64,000 nucleotides of DNA. It comes from Desulfovibrio sp. UIB00 (GTDB taxonomy: Bacteria > Desulfobacterota > Desulfovibrionia > Desulfovibrionales > Desulfovibrionaceae). The notes beneath the pieces are model-generated. The model did not search any database. It was not told the DNA's origin and saw only the letters and a program-made list of their open reading frames with translations. The translations under genes and the position numbers were made by a program. This document shows, one piece after another, positions 27,575 through 36,129 of this stretch. The stretch's first letter is position 1; each line of letters begins with the position of its first letter. The stretch is taken from positions 1-64,000 of the forward strand of contig NZ_JAETXJ010000005.1 in assembly GCF_022508225.1 (NCBI RefSeq), written 5' to 3'.

Positions 27575-27650
27575 GAGGCGGAAATCTGACCCCGGGCGCG
27601 GATTTACCGCGCAGGCATATACCTTTGTTCATCATTAAAAGGAGTCGCGC

Positions 27651-30377
27651 ATGGAAACAAAAACCCTTGTGATTAACGGCATTCCCCGGCGCTTGCTGGC
27701 TAACCCCGACGATATGCTTGTGGACGTGCTGCGCGATCAGTTGCAGCTCACCAGTGTCAAAGTTGGTTGCGGCAAGGGTCAGTGCGGTGCCTGCACGGTG
27801 ATCCTTGACGGCAAAGTTGTACGCGCCTGCGTGGTCAAAATGAGCCGCGTGGCGGAAAACGCCGCCGTAACCACGCTGGAAGGCGTGGGTACCCCCGACC
27901 ATCTGCATCCGCTCCAGCATTCCTGGATTTACCACGGCGCGGCCCAGTGCGGTTTCTGTACCCCCGGTTTCATCGTTTCGGCCAAGGCCCTGCTTGATTC
28001 CAATCCCAATCCCAGCCGTGAAGACGTGCGCGACTGGTTCCAGAAAAATCACAACGTCTGCCGCTGTACGGGCTACAAGCCCCTGGTGGACGCGGTCATG
28101 GACGCCGCCGCCCTCATGCGCGGTGATAAAACGCTGGACGACGTTACCTTCAAGATGCCTGCCGATGGCCGCATCTGGGGTTCCACCATGCCCCGTCCTT
28201 CTGCCGTCGCCAAGGTGACGGGCACTGCCGAATTCGGCGCGGACGCGGCGCACCGCCTGCCCGCCAACACCCTGCACCTCGCCATTGCCCAGGCCAAGGT
28301 ATCTCATGCCAACATCAAGGGCATAGACACCTCTGAAGCCGAAAAAATGCCCGGCGTGTACAAGGTTCTGACCCACAAGGACGTGAAGGGCAGGAACCGC
28401 ATCACCGGCCTGATCACCTTCCCCACCAACAAGGGCGATGGCTGGGAACGTCCTATCCTTAACGATACCAAAATCTTCCAATACGGCGATGCGCTGGCCA
28501 TTGTCTGCGCTGACTCCGAATGCAACGCCCGCGCTGCGGCTGAAAAGGTCAAGTTTGACCTTGAGCTGCTGCCCGAATACATGAGCGCCCCCGAGGCCAT
28601 GGCCCCGGACGCCATCGAAATCCACCCCGGCACCCCCAACATCTACTACGACCAGCTTGAGGAAAAAGGCGCGGATACCGCTCCCTTCTTCAATGATCCG
28701 GCAAACGTCATCGCGGAAGGCGATTACTACACCCAGCGCCAGCCCCACCTGCCAATCGAACCCGACGTGGGCTACGGCTATGTGAACGACAAGGGCCAGG
28801 TGGTTCTCCACTCCAAGTCCGTTGCCATTCATCTGCACGCGCTGATGATCGCCCCCGGCCTCGGCCTGGAATTCCCCAAGGATCTCGTGCTGGTGCAGAA
28901 CACCACCGGCGGCACCTTTGGCTATAAGTTCAGCCCCACCATGGAAGCCCTTGTGGGCGTGGCCGTTATGGCTACCGGCCGTCCCTGCCACCTGCGTTAC
29001 AACTACGAACAGCAGCAGAACTACACCGGCAAGCGTTCGCCCTTCTGGACGACCGTGCGCTTTGCCGCCAACAAGCAGGGCAAGATTCTTGCCATGGAAA
29101 CGGACTGGAGCGTTGACCACGGCCCCTACTCCGAATTCGGCGATCTGCTCACCCTGCGCGGCGCGCAGTATATCGGCGCTGGTTACGGCATTGCCAACAT
29201 TCGCGGCAAGGGCCGCACCGTTGCCACCAACCACTGCTGGGGTGCGGCTTTCCGCGGCTACGGCGCGCCGGAAACCGAATTCCCCTCCGAAGTGCTCATG
29301 GACGAACTGGCTGAAAAGCTGGGCATGGATCCCTTCGACATCCGCGAGCTGAACTGCTACCGCGAAGGCGATACCAACCCCTCCGGTCAGGTGCCTGAAG
29401 TCATGAGCCTGCCCGAAATGTTCCAGAAAATGCGCCCCTACTACGAAGAAGCCAAAAAGACCGTTAAGGCCAAGTCCACCGCCGAAGTCAAACGCGGCGT
29501 GGGTATTGCCCTTGGCGTGTATGGCGCGGGCCTTGACGGGCCGGACACCTCCGAAGCCTGGGCCGAACTGAACCCCGACGGCAGCGTCACTGTGGGCAAC
29601 TCGTGGGAAGACCACGGCCAGGGCGCTGACTCCGGCACTCTGGGCACCGCCCATGAAGCGCTGCGTCCTCTGGGCATCAAGCCTGAAAACATCCATCTGG
29701 TCATGAACGACACCAGCAAGACCCCCAATTCCGGCCCTGCTGGCGGTTCGCGCTCCCAGGTTGTCACCGGCAACGCCACCCGCGTGGCCTGCGAAATGCT
29801 TATTGAAGGCATGCGCAAGCCCACCGGCGGCGGCTTCTTCACCTATGAGGAAATGAAGGCCGAAGGCCGCCCCGTGCACTATGACGGCAAGTGGTCTGCT
29901 CCGGCCAAGGACTGCGATGCCAAGGGCCAGGGCGAACCCTTTGCCTGCTACATGTACGGTCTGTTCCTTGCCGAAGTGGCCGTTGAGGTCGCAACCGGCA
30001 AGACCACGGTTGAAAAGCTTGTGTGCGTGGCTGACATCGGCACCCTGTGCAACAAGCTGGTGGTTGACGGTCAGATCTACGGCGGCTTGGCGCAGGGCGT
30101 TGGCCTTGCCCTGACCGAAGACTACGAAGACCTGAAGAAGCACAGCACCCTTGCTGGCGCGGGCGTGCCCACCATCAAGATGATTCCTGACGACATGGAA
30201 ATCGTCTATGTGCAGACCCCCCGCAAGGCTGGCCCCTTCGGCGCTTCCGGCGTGGGCGAAATGCCCCTTACCGCGCCGCACCCTGCCATCATCAACGCCA
30301 TCTACAATGCTTGCGGCGCGCGTGTGCGCCACTTGCCCGCCCGCCCCGAAAAGGTGTTGGCGGCCATGCCCAAGTAG
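27651..30377 (+). CDS. mop: Molybdenum aldehyde oxidoreductase (D. gigas Mop type)
   Basis: A xanthine oxidase-family enzyme that oxidises aldehydes to carboxylic acids, holding molybdopterin cytosine dinucleotide and two 2Fe-2S clusters. At 908 residues it is almost the same length as D. gigas Mop (907) and very similar to it. The plant-ferredoxin-like cluster uses Cys 40, 45, 48 and 60; the second cluster uses Cys 100, 103, 137 and 139 (QCGFC and CRCTG). The large Mo domain keeps GGTFGYK, FRGYGAPE, GPAGGSR and the catalytic Glu in GASGVGEMPLTAP. AAAGGAG precedes the ATG. It has no FAD domain, so electrons leave to a separate partner, possibly the fusion flavoprotein encoded next. The enzyme is cytoplasmic or periplasmic by family debate; no signal peptide is seen. 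Confidence 0.97.
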   Translation: METKTLVINGIPRRLLANPDDMLVDVLRDQLQLTSVKVGCGKGQCGACTVILDGKVVRACVVKMSRVAENAAVTTLEGVGTPDHLHPLQHSWIYHGAAQCGFCTPGFIVSAKALLDSNPNPSREDVRDWFQKNHNVCRCTGYKPLVDAVMDAAALMRGDKTLDDVTFKMPADGRIWGSTMPRPSAVAKVTGTAEFGADAAHRLPANTLHLAIAQAKVSHANIKGIDTSEAEKMPGVYKVLTHKDVKGRNRITGLITFPTNKGDGWERPILNDTKIFQYGDALAIVCADSECNARAAAEKVKFDLELLPEYMSAPEAMAPDAIEIHPGTPNIYYDQLEEKGADTAPFFNDPANVIAEGDYYTQRQPHLPIEPDVGYGYVNDKGQVVLHSKSVAIHLHALMIAPGLGLEFPKDLVLVQNTTGGTFGYKFSPTMEALVGVAVMATGRPCHLRYNYEQQQNYTGKRSPFWTTVRFAANKQGKILAMETDWSVDHGPYSEFGDLLTLRGAQYIGAGYGIANIRGKGRTVATNHCWGAAFRGYGAPETEFPSEVLMDELAEKLGMDPFDIRELNCYREGDTNPSGQVPEVMSLPEMFQKMRPYYEEAKKTVKAKSTAEVKRGVGIALGVYGAGLDGPDTSEAWAELNPDGSVTVGNSWEDHGQGADSGTLGTAHEALRPLGIKPENIHLVMNDTSKTPNSGPAGGSRSQVVTGNATRVACEMLIEGMRKPTGGGFFTYEEMKAEGRPVHYDGKWSAPAKDCDAKGQGEPFACYMYGLFLAEVAVEVATGKTTVEKLVCVADIGTLCNKLVVDGQIYGGLAQGVGLALTEDYEDLKKHSTLAGAGVPTIKMIPDDMEIVYVQTPRKAGPFGASGVGEMPLTAPHPAIINAIYNACGARVRHLPARPEKVLAAMPK

Positions 30378-30408
30378 CGTAAGATTGCGGTAAACATCTG
30401 GAGACACT

Positions 30409-30441
30409 GGGGAGAATCCTGATTGAAAAGGGGTTCTCCCC
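30409..30441 (+). promoter_or_regulatory. Stem-loop downstream of mop
   Basis: An 11-bp stem with one G-U pair (30409-30419 with 30431-30441) and an 11-base loop begins 32 bases after the mop stop codon. With no T run behind it, it may reduce read-through or shield the mop mRNA so that mop is made in excess over the downstream genes. Confidence 0.5.
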
Positions 30442-30634
30442 ATATCCCAGCCCCATGTTTATTCGTCAGGTTTACCGCGCGCCGGGCCATGAGCGCCGTA
30501 ACGGTGTGCAATGTTTTTGCAGCGGGGCTTTCGGGGGTATCTCTGAAAGCTCCGTTTGTATTTTCGGCGGCAACCTGCGCCGCCTGCCCCTTGCAGCAGC
30601 GCCTGTCTGCACCAAGCCAGCGAGAACAATCGCC

Positions 30635-33148
30635 ATGATGGATCAACAACGTCTGCACGAAATAGAGTCGCACTGCACACAGGAAAGCCCGCCCCGTTGC
30701 CGGGTGGCCTGTCCTTTTGATCTAGATGTGCGCGCCTTCATGGCCCGCATGGCTGAGGGCAAGCAGGGGGAGGCCCGCAAGGTGCTTGAGCGGCATTTGC
30801 CCCTGCCCGGCATCATTGCCCGCATTTGCGATCATCCCTGTGAAAACTCCTGTCTGCGGCAGGATCTGGGCGGCAGCCTCGCCATGCATGGGCTTGAACT
30901 CTCGTGCATGCTTGCGGTGGGTACGCAGACCCGTATGCTGCCTTTGCCGCCCAAAAAATTCCGCATGGCCGTCATGGGTGCCGGGCTTGCCGGGCTCACG
31001 GCAGCCTGGGATCTGTCGCGCAAGGCTTACCCCGTTACAGTCTTTCACTCTGGCGCGCCGGGTGAATTTTTGCTGGCAGCGCATCCCGCACTGGCGGCAG
31101 ACAATACGGCGGGCATTGCCAAGGATTTTCTGGCCGAAGACATGGAAGCTCTTGGCCGCCAGAAGGTCAGTTTTACTCAGGCAACGCTTGATGCCGCGCT
31201 GCTGGAAAAGCTGGCGGCGGAGTATGACGCCGTACTGGTGGATGCTGATGCCGTGCAGCAGCTTGCCCCCGGTCTTGCACCAGACGAAGCGCTGGTGGAG
31301 GCGGAAACCCTGCTCTGGCGCGACAATATCTGCTGCGCTGGCTGGCGAAGCCGCACTCCCACAGGTCACGCTTTCGCCTCACCTTCGCGTCAGGCGGGGC
31401 AGGGGCGGCATGCCGCCCAGACAATGGAGCGCGTGACCAGCGGCGTTTCCCTCACAGCAGCGCGGGACAAATCTCAGGGGCCGCTGCACACCGATGTGAC
31501 AGGTATTGCGCCCGTGCCGCGCGTGGAACCAGCCGCGCAGGCTGTTTGCGGCGAGCCGCTCTATTCGGCGGAGGAATCCGCGCGCGAGGCGGAGCGCTGC
31601 CTGCAATGCCAGTGTATGATCTGTGTGCGCGAATGCGTATATTTGCAGAAATACAAGGGTTATCCGCGCCTCTACGCACGTCAGGTCAATAACAACGCGT
31701 CCATCGTCAAGGGCCTGCACACGGCCAATGCCCTCATCAATGGCTGCGCCCTGTGCGGTCAGTGCGAGGAGCTGTGCCCGGAGAATTTTTCCATGGCCGA
31801 GCTGTGCCTCTCCGCACGGGAAGACATGGTGGAACGCGGCTTTATGCCGCCCACGGCCCACGAGTTTGCGCTTGAGGATATGGAAAGCGCCTCCGGGCCG
31901 GAATGCGCCCTTGTGCTGCCGCCCTTGTCGCCAGCCGCAGAATCCCAGGGCGCTGACGCGAGTCAGGCGGTGGGCGAGCAGTGGCTGTTCTTCCCCGGCT
32001 GTCAGTTGGCTGCGGCCCGCGTGGAACAAACGGCGGCGCTTTATGATCTGCTGCGCGAAAAATTTGGCAACGGCCTGAAATCCGGCGTGGGCATCATGCT
32101 TTCCTGCTGCGGCATCCCAGCGCGCTGGGCCGGAAGAACCACCCTGTTCAAGGAGCATACGGACAAACTGCGCACCGCCTGGGAGGGTCTAGGCAAGCCG
32201 CGCATCATGGCGGCCTGTTCCTCCTGCATTGCGGCCCTGCGGGAGGCTCTGCCGGAAGCGCAGACCGTTTCCGTGTGGGAGGTGCTGGACGGCTTGCCGT
32301 TTGAAGCCCCCATTGCTGGTAATTCCCTGCCCTCGGTATTTTCCATTCAGGATCCCTGCACCGCCCGGCACGATGCGGCCTGGCTTGCCGCTGTGCGCAG
32401 TCTGGCTGACAAATGCGGGGCAAAAATTGAAGAACCGCGCCTTTCCGGCGCATCTACAGCCTGTTGCGGCTACGGCGGCCTTGTGTGGTGCGCCCAGCCG
32501 GAAACAGCGCGAGCCATGAGCGATCACCGGGCCGCCCAGCTTGAGCACCCCGGCCTTGCCTCGTGCATCATGTGCCGTGACCGCATGGCGGCCAGCGGCA
32601 AGGAGTGCTGGCATCTGCTTGATCTGTTGCTGCCAGCGTCAGGCAAGGCTCAGTCCGGCGCGGCTCAAGGGCCGGGCCTTTCGGCGCGTCGCGCCAACAG
32701 GGCTGCCTTGCGCCGTAAACTGCTGGAAAAATATGGCAGCGCCGCCGGGCAACAGGCCCTGCTTGCAGACACGCCCGAGCCGGCCGGAAAGGGCAGGGTG
32801 CTGGTGGCGGCGGATGTGTTGGCGCGGCTGGAAGAGCGGCATATTCTGCTTTCAGACGTGGAAGGGGCCGTTGTGGGGGCCGAGGCCAGTGGGCACTGGT
32901 TCGAGAATCTGGATGACGGGCATCGTCTTGGCTCGTGGCGGCCCAGAAAGGTGACTTTCTGGGTGGAATACGAAGCGCAGGGCGAGGTCTTTGTCCTGCA
33001 CGATGCGTGGTGCCACCGGATGGTGGTGCCGGGTTCCGGCGGTCAGGAAGCTGCGGATGTCATCAACAGCCACCAGTGCTGCACCGATGGGCAGCGTCCC
33101 AACATGTTGGGTGCGCAAAATGGCGGGCAGAGAGGTGAACAGTCATGA
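30635..33148 (+). CDS. Fusion flavoprotein: GltD-like, ferredoxin and two CCG (HdrB-like) domains
   Basis: An 837-residue redox protein recalled from annotation as pyridine nucleotide-disulfide oxidoreductase/dicluster-binding protein. The start at 30635 is preferred since the domain match begins there; its ribosome site is weak. Order: GltD-type Fe-S N-terminus (Cys at CRVACPF and CDHPCENSC), FAD-binding MAVMGAGLAGLTAAW (about 109-123), a two-cluster ferredoxin (CLQCQCMICVREC and CALCGQCEELC, about 325-395), then two CCG domains (FFPGCQ, LSCCGIP, ACSSC; and QDPCTARHD, ACCGYGG, ASCIMC) as in heterodisulfide reductase HdrB, which carry non-cubane clusters. The C-terminal 80 residues form a further domain with HDAWCHR. 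It probably takes electrons from Mop. The NAD(P) half of a normal GltD appears shortened. Confidence 0.85.
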   Translation: MMDQQRLHEIESHCTQESPPRCRVACPFDLDVRAFMARMAEGKQGEARKVLERHLPLPGIIARICDHPCENSCLRQDLGGSLAMHGLELSCMLAVGTQTRMLPLPPKKFRMAVMGAGLAGLTAAWDLSRKAYPVTVFHSGAPGEFLLAAHPALAADNTAGIAKDFLAEDMEALGRQKVSFTQATLDAALLEKLAAEYDAVLVDADAVQQLAPGLAPDEALVEAETLLWRDNICCAGWRSRTPTGHAFASPSRQAGQGRHAAQTMERVTSGVSLTAARDKSQGPLHTDVTGIAPVPRVEPAAQAVCGEPLYSAEESAREAERCLQCQCMICVRECVYLQKYKGYPRLYARQVNNNASIVKGLHTANALINGCALCGQCEELCPENFSMAELCLSAREDMVERGFMPPTAHEFALEDMESASGPECALVLPPLSPAAESQGADASQAVGEQWLFFPGCQLAAARVEQTAALYDLLREKFGNGLKSGVGIMLSCCGIPARWAGRTTLFKEHTDKLRTAWEGLGKPRIMAACSSCIAALREALPEAQTVSVWEVLDGLPFEAPIAGNSLPSVFSIQDPCTARHDAAWLAAVRSLADKCGAKIEEPRLSGASTACCGYGGLVWCAQPETARAMSDHRAAQLEHPGLASCIMCRDRMAASGKECWHLLDLLLPASGKAQSGAAQGPGLSARRANRAALRRKLLEKYGSAAGQQALLADTPEPAGKGRVLVAADVLARLEERHILLSDVEGAVVGAEASGHWFENLDDGHRLGSWRPRKVTFWVEYEAQGEVFVLHDAWCHRMVVPGSGGQEAADVINSHQCCTDGQRPNMLGAQNGGQRGEQS

Positions 33149-33360
33149 GCATGGGGCCAAACTACGGGCCGGACGGCGGCCAGTGGGTGTGCGGGCGTTG
33201 CCGCGTTGCCCTTGAGCAGGTGAAGGTTCCTGTTTTTTATCTCAACAGCGCCTTTGACGTGTTTTTGCCGCGCTGCCCCAAGTGCGGGCTGACGCAGGTG
33301 CCCAAATCTCTTGCCGAAGGCAAGATGCTTGAAGTGGAAGCTCTGCTGGAAGATAAATGA
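33145..33360 (+). CDS. Small zinc-ribbon redox protein (DVU_1557-like)
   Basis: A 71-residue protein with two Cys pairs, CGRC (about 16-19) and CPKC (about 43-46), which fits a zinc ribbon or rubredoxin-like metal site. Its ATG overlaps the stop codon of the fusion flavoprotein (ATGA) and its own stop overlaps the next start, so translation is coupled on both sides. I recall the family as occurring only beside mop-type clusters. A rubredoxin-like electron carrier is possible, but the spacing between the pairs is short of proof. Confidence 0.75.
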   Translation: MSMGPNYGPDGGQWVCGRCRVALEQVKVPVFYLNSAFDVFLPRCPKCGLTQVPKSLAEGKMLEVEALLEDK

Positions 33361-34202
33361 ACGCACTGTGGGAAAGACCGGACTTTCGCCGCGCGGCTGG
33401 TGACGCATGGCGTCCCGGCGGCGTGGAACTGACGCGTCGAGCGCTTGCGTGGTGCGCTTCTGCGGGCCTGCTCGCGCCCGGCGGGCTGGTTTTTGACCTT
33501 GGCAGCGGGGCAGGGGCGACATTGCGCCTGCTCACGCAGATGGGCTACCGTGCCGTGGGGCTGGACAAACACGCTGAGGCCGGACTTCCTGTGGATGCAG
33601 CCCCTTCTGCTGACGTCCACATTGTGCGGGCCGATCTTGAGCGCCCGCCGCTGACCGCAGACTCCTGCGACTGCATAGTGTGCGAATGTGTTCTTTCCCT
33701 GTTGCACAATCCCCTTGCGGCCTTGCGTGCCGCCTGCCGCGCCCTGCGCCCCGGCGGGGTGATGGTGGTCAGCGACCTCATGTTGCGGCCAGGGTATGAA
33801 CGCCCCGGCAGCACCGGCTGCTCTGGTGCAGGCTCTTCCCGCTCCCGTTGTTCCTGTTCCGGTCACGCAAGCGCAGTACAATCGAACTCGTCCCAATCCA
33901 TCCCGCCGACAACAGCGACAGCTGAGCCACTCCCGGAAAAATACGCCGCACCGGGTTCATCGTGCCTTGCGGGTGCGCGGCCTGAATCTGCGTGGCGTGG
34001 GCTTATGGAAGCGGCTGGCTTGCGTCTGCTGCATTATGAGGACAACAGCCGCGCTCTGGTGGAGCTGGCTGCCCGCATGATCTGGTACGGCGACGACGCA
34101 ACCCGGCCCGTTCAAGGGTGCAAGTGCGGGGGAACCGCCCCCGGCAAAAGCTGGCGCGCCTACGGATACGGCCTTTGGATTGCCCGAAAGGAGACCCCAT
34201 GA
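33357..34202 (+). CDS. SAM-dependent methyltransferase (DVU_1556-like)
   Basis: A class I (Rossmann) methyltransferase of 281 residues. The SAM-binding motif is VFDLGSGAGATLRLL (about 44-58), followed by the acidic residue in VGLDKH, VRADLERPPL and the strand-4 region CDCIVCECVLSLL. After the GGVMVVSDLMLRPGYE strand lies a 50-residue insert (about 147-200) rich in Ser, Gly and Cys (GCSGAGSSRSRCSCSG) that breaks the C-terminal part of the domain and has a codon pattern like its surroundings. The C-terminus has a CKCGG. It overlaps both neighbours by four bases. The substrate is unknown; a cofactor precursor or the partner radical SAM system is a reasonable guess. Confidence 0.85.
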   Translation: MNALWERPDFRRAAGDAWRPGGVELTRRALAWCASAGLLAPGGLVFDLGSGAGATLRLLTQMGYRAVGLDKHAEAGLPVDAAPSADVHIVRADLERPPLTADSCDCIVCECVLSLLHNPLAALRAACRALRPGGVMVVSDLMLRPGYERPGSTGCSGAGSSRSRCSCSGHASAVQSNSSQSIPPTTATAEPLPEKYAAPGSSCLAGARPESAWRGLMEAAGLRLLHYEDNSRALVELAARMIWYGDDATRPVQGCKCGGTAPGKSWRAYGYGLWIARKETP

Positions 34203-34663
34203 ATCCCATGATGATGGAATTATTGCCCCTGGTGCATCAGGGCTATTGTTGCAGCCAGTTGCTGCTCCTGCTCATGTTGCAGGCTCAGGACAGGCAGAAC
34301 CCCGGCGTTGTGCGCGCCGCGCAGGGCCTGTGTCACGGCATCGGTCAATCGGACGGCCCTTGTGGCCTTTTGACCGGCGGGGCCTGCGCACTGGCTCTGG
34401 TCGCGGGTAAGGGGGCGGAAGATGAAATCCCGCATCCCATGCTCACCCCCCTGCTCAATGACTACGCCACATGGTTTTATGACCGCACGGAAGCTTACGG
34501 CGGTCAGCGTTGCGGGCAGATTGCGGCTGGGCTCGGCGCGACTTCCGGTGCTGCGGGCGAGCAGCCAAATCCTGTGGCCTGCGGCGACTTGCTAGCGGAA
34601 TGCTGGGGAAAAATCATGGAACTGGTTCAGAGTTACGAGCTGGATCTGACGGAAAAGGCATGA
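34199..34663 (+). CDS. C_GCAxxG_C_C family protein (DVU_1555-like)
   Basis: A 154-residue helical Cys-rich protein. The series of conserved small residues and Cys is seen as YCCSQ (about 17-21), GLCHGIGQSDGPCG (about 47-60), GACALAL and later QRCGQIAAG and VACGDLL, which fits the C_GCAxxG_C_C family thought to bind a metal or redox cofactor. The ATG at 34199 overlaps the methyltransferase stop codon and has AAAGGAG at 34187-34193. The function of the family is not known. Its place between a methyltransferase and a radical SAM enzyme suggests it belongs to the same pathway. Confidence 0.82.
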   Translation: MNPMMMELLPLVHQGYCCSQLLLLLMLQAQDRQNPGVVRAAQGLCHGIGQSDGPCGLLTGGACALALVAGKGAEDEIPHPMLTPLLNDYATWFYDRTEAYGGQRCGQIAAGLGATSGAAGEQPNPVACGDLLAECWGKIMELVQSYELDLTEKA

Positions 34664-36129
34664 CCTTACGCCGCACCCAGAGCCTTTGCCCCGTGTGTCT
34701 GCGCCGGGTAGAGGCCACCTATGAACGTTCGGTCAAGGATGCCCTTACGGTTGTGCTGCGCAAAACCTGCCCGGATCACGGCACGTTTAGTGTCCCCGTA
34801 TGGCGAGAGGCCAAGCCCGGTGCGGTTGCCACGCCGCCCTTTGCAGCATGGTCGCGGCCCAAAAGCCCCTCCTACCCGGCCAACCCGCATACGCCCATCC
34901 GCGATGGCTGCCCCTTTGACTGCGGCCTTTGCCCTGCCCACGCCCAACATACCTGCACGGGCCTGTTTGAGGTCACCATGCGCTGCGACATGTCCTGCCC
35001 CGTGTGCTATGCTTCTGCTGGTTCCATCTCGAACCAATATTCCGGCGAGGCGGCAGACGTTCCGTTCAGTGTGATTGCGGCGCAGATGGACACCCTCAAG
35101 GGAGCGTCCGGCCCCTGCAACGTGCAGATATCCGGAGGAGAGCCGACCATGCGCCATGACCTGCCGCAGATCATCACACTTGCGCGGCAACGCGGCTTTG
35201 GGCTGGTGCAGATCAATACTAACGGACTGCGTTTGTCGCGCGAGCAGGGCTATGCCCGCGTGCTGCGCGAGGCGGGGCTTGATTCTGTCTATCTGCAATG
35301 GGACGGCGTGTGCGAAAGCAGTTTTACAAGCCTTCGGGGCAGGGAATGCCTTGATTTCAAGCGCCGCGCCGTGCGCAACTGTGCAGAGGCTGGGCTTGGC
35401 GTGGTGCTGGTGGCAACTCTCGTGCGAGGCGTCAACGATGGCGAACTCGGCGATCTGCTGCGCATGGCGTTGGAGCTTGGCCCGGCGGTGCGGGGGCTGC
35501 ACATGCAGCCAGCCGCATTTTTTGGCCGCTACCCCTGGCGGCTGGAGGAAGCCCCGCGCCTGACCCTGCCCGAAGTCATGGCAGCACTGGCCCATCAGGC
35601 ACCGGAAATGGTCAGCCCTAGCCACCTGCACCCGCCTGGATGTGAAAACGAGCTGTGTTCCTTCAGTGCCGTGTACCGTCGGGTGCAAAAAAACGGTGTA
35701 CCTTCGCTGGAATGGCTGGCCGATGCGGGGCAGTCGTGCTGCTCGCCAGCACCGAAGGCCGCTGGCGCGGAAGTGCCGCCATCAGCGGAGGACGGCGCGC
35801 GCAAGGCCAAGCAGTTTGTGGCCCTGCACTGGAAGGGCGGCACCGACGGCGGGGAATCTGCCTGCGCCTGTGGGGGCGCATCTGGCTCTGACGCTGGCAG
35901 CGCAGGCAGCAAGGCCAGTGCGGACGGCTTCAGCCGATTTCTGGCTCAGGCTGGGGCAGAGCAGCGTTTCACACTTTCGGCCATGGCCTTTCAGGATGCC
36001 CTGAGCCTCGACCTTGACCGTGTACGCGGCTGCTGCATCCATGTGGTGCGGCCTGACGGGCGCATGATTCCGTTCTGCTTGCATAACCTCACTGCCAGTG
36101 ATGGCACGCGCCTGTATGGTGACGCATAG
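34660..36129 (+). CDS. Radical SAM enzyme of the MJ0619-like type (TrsS-like)
   Basis: A 489-residue radical SAM protein. An N-terminal zinc-ribbon-like segment (Cys 10, 13 and 37, then HG) precedes two CxxxCxxC motifs: CPFDCGLC (84, 88, 91) and CDMSCPVC (109, 113, 116). The second binds the SAM cluster. This double arrangement matches MJ0619, which methylates the pterin ring in methanopterin synthesis. The barrel follows (SGGEPTMRHDLP, INTNGLRLS). The C-terminal third has a Cys pair (360-361, QSCCS), then a 60-residue Gly/Ser/Ala insert with CACGG, and later GCCIHVV. I recall relatives with selenocysteine in this part; here there is no in-frame TGA. It overlaps the preceding gene (ATGA). Confidence 0.85.
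   Translation: MTLRRTQSLCPVCLRRVEATYERSVKDALTVVLRKTCPDHGTFSVPVWREAKPGAVATPPFAAWSRPKSPSYPANPHTPIRDGCPFDCGLCPAHAQHTCTGLFEVTMRCDMSCPVCYASAGSISNQYSGEAADVPFSVIAAQMDTLKGASGPCNVQISGGEPTMRHDLPQIITLARQRGFGLVQINTNGLRLSREQGYARVLREAGLDSVYLQWDGVCESSFTSLRGRECLDFKRRAVRNCAEAGLGVVLVATLVRGVNDGELGDLLRMALELGPAVRGLHMQPAAFFGRYPWRLEEAPRLTLPEVMAALAHQAPEMVSPSHLHPPGCENELCSFSAVYRRVQKNGVPSLEWLADAGQSCCSPAPKAAGAEVPPSAEDGARKAKQFVALHWKGGTDGGESACACGGASGSDAGSAGSKASADGFSRFLAQAGAEQRFTLSAMAFQDALSLDLDRVRGCCIHVVRPDGRMIPFCLHNLTASDGTRLYGDA

Noticed and set aside
27420-30443. A frame of over 1000 codons open on the minus strand across mop
   Set aside because: It is antisense to a certain gene with strong codon bias; high use of GGC, GCC and similar codons keeps the opposite strand free of stops. 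The product has no recognisable domains and is rich in His, Gly and Val as expected of such shadows.
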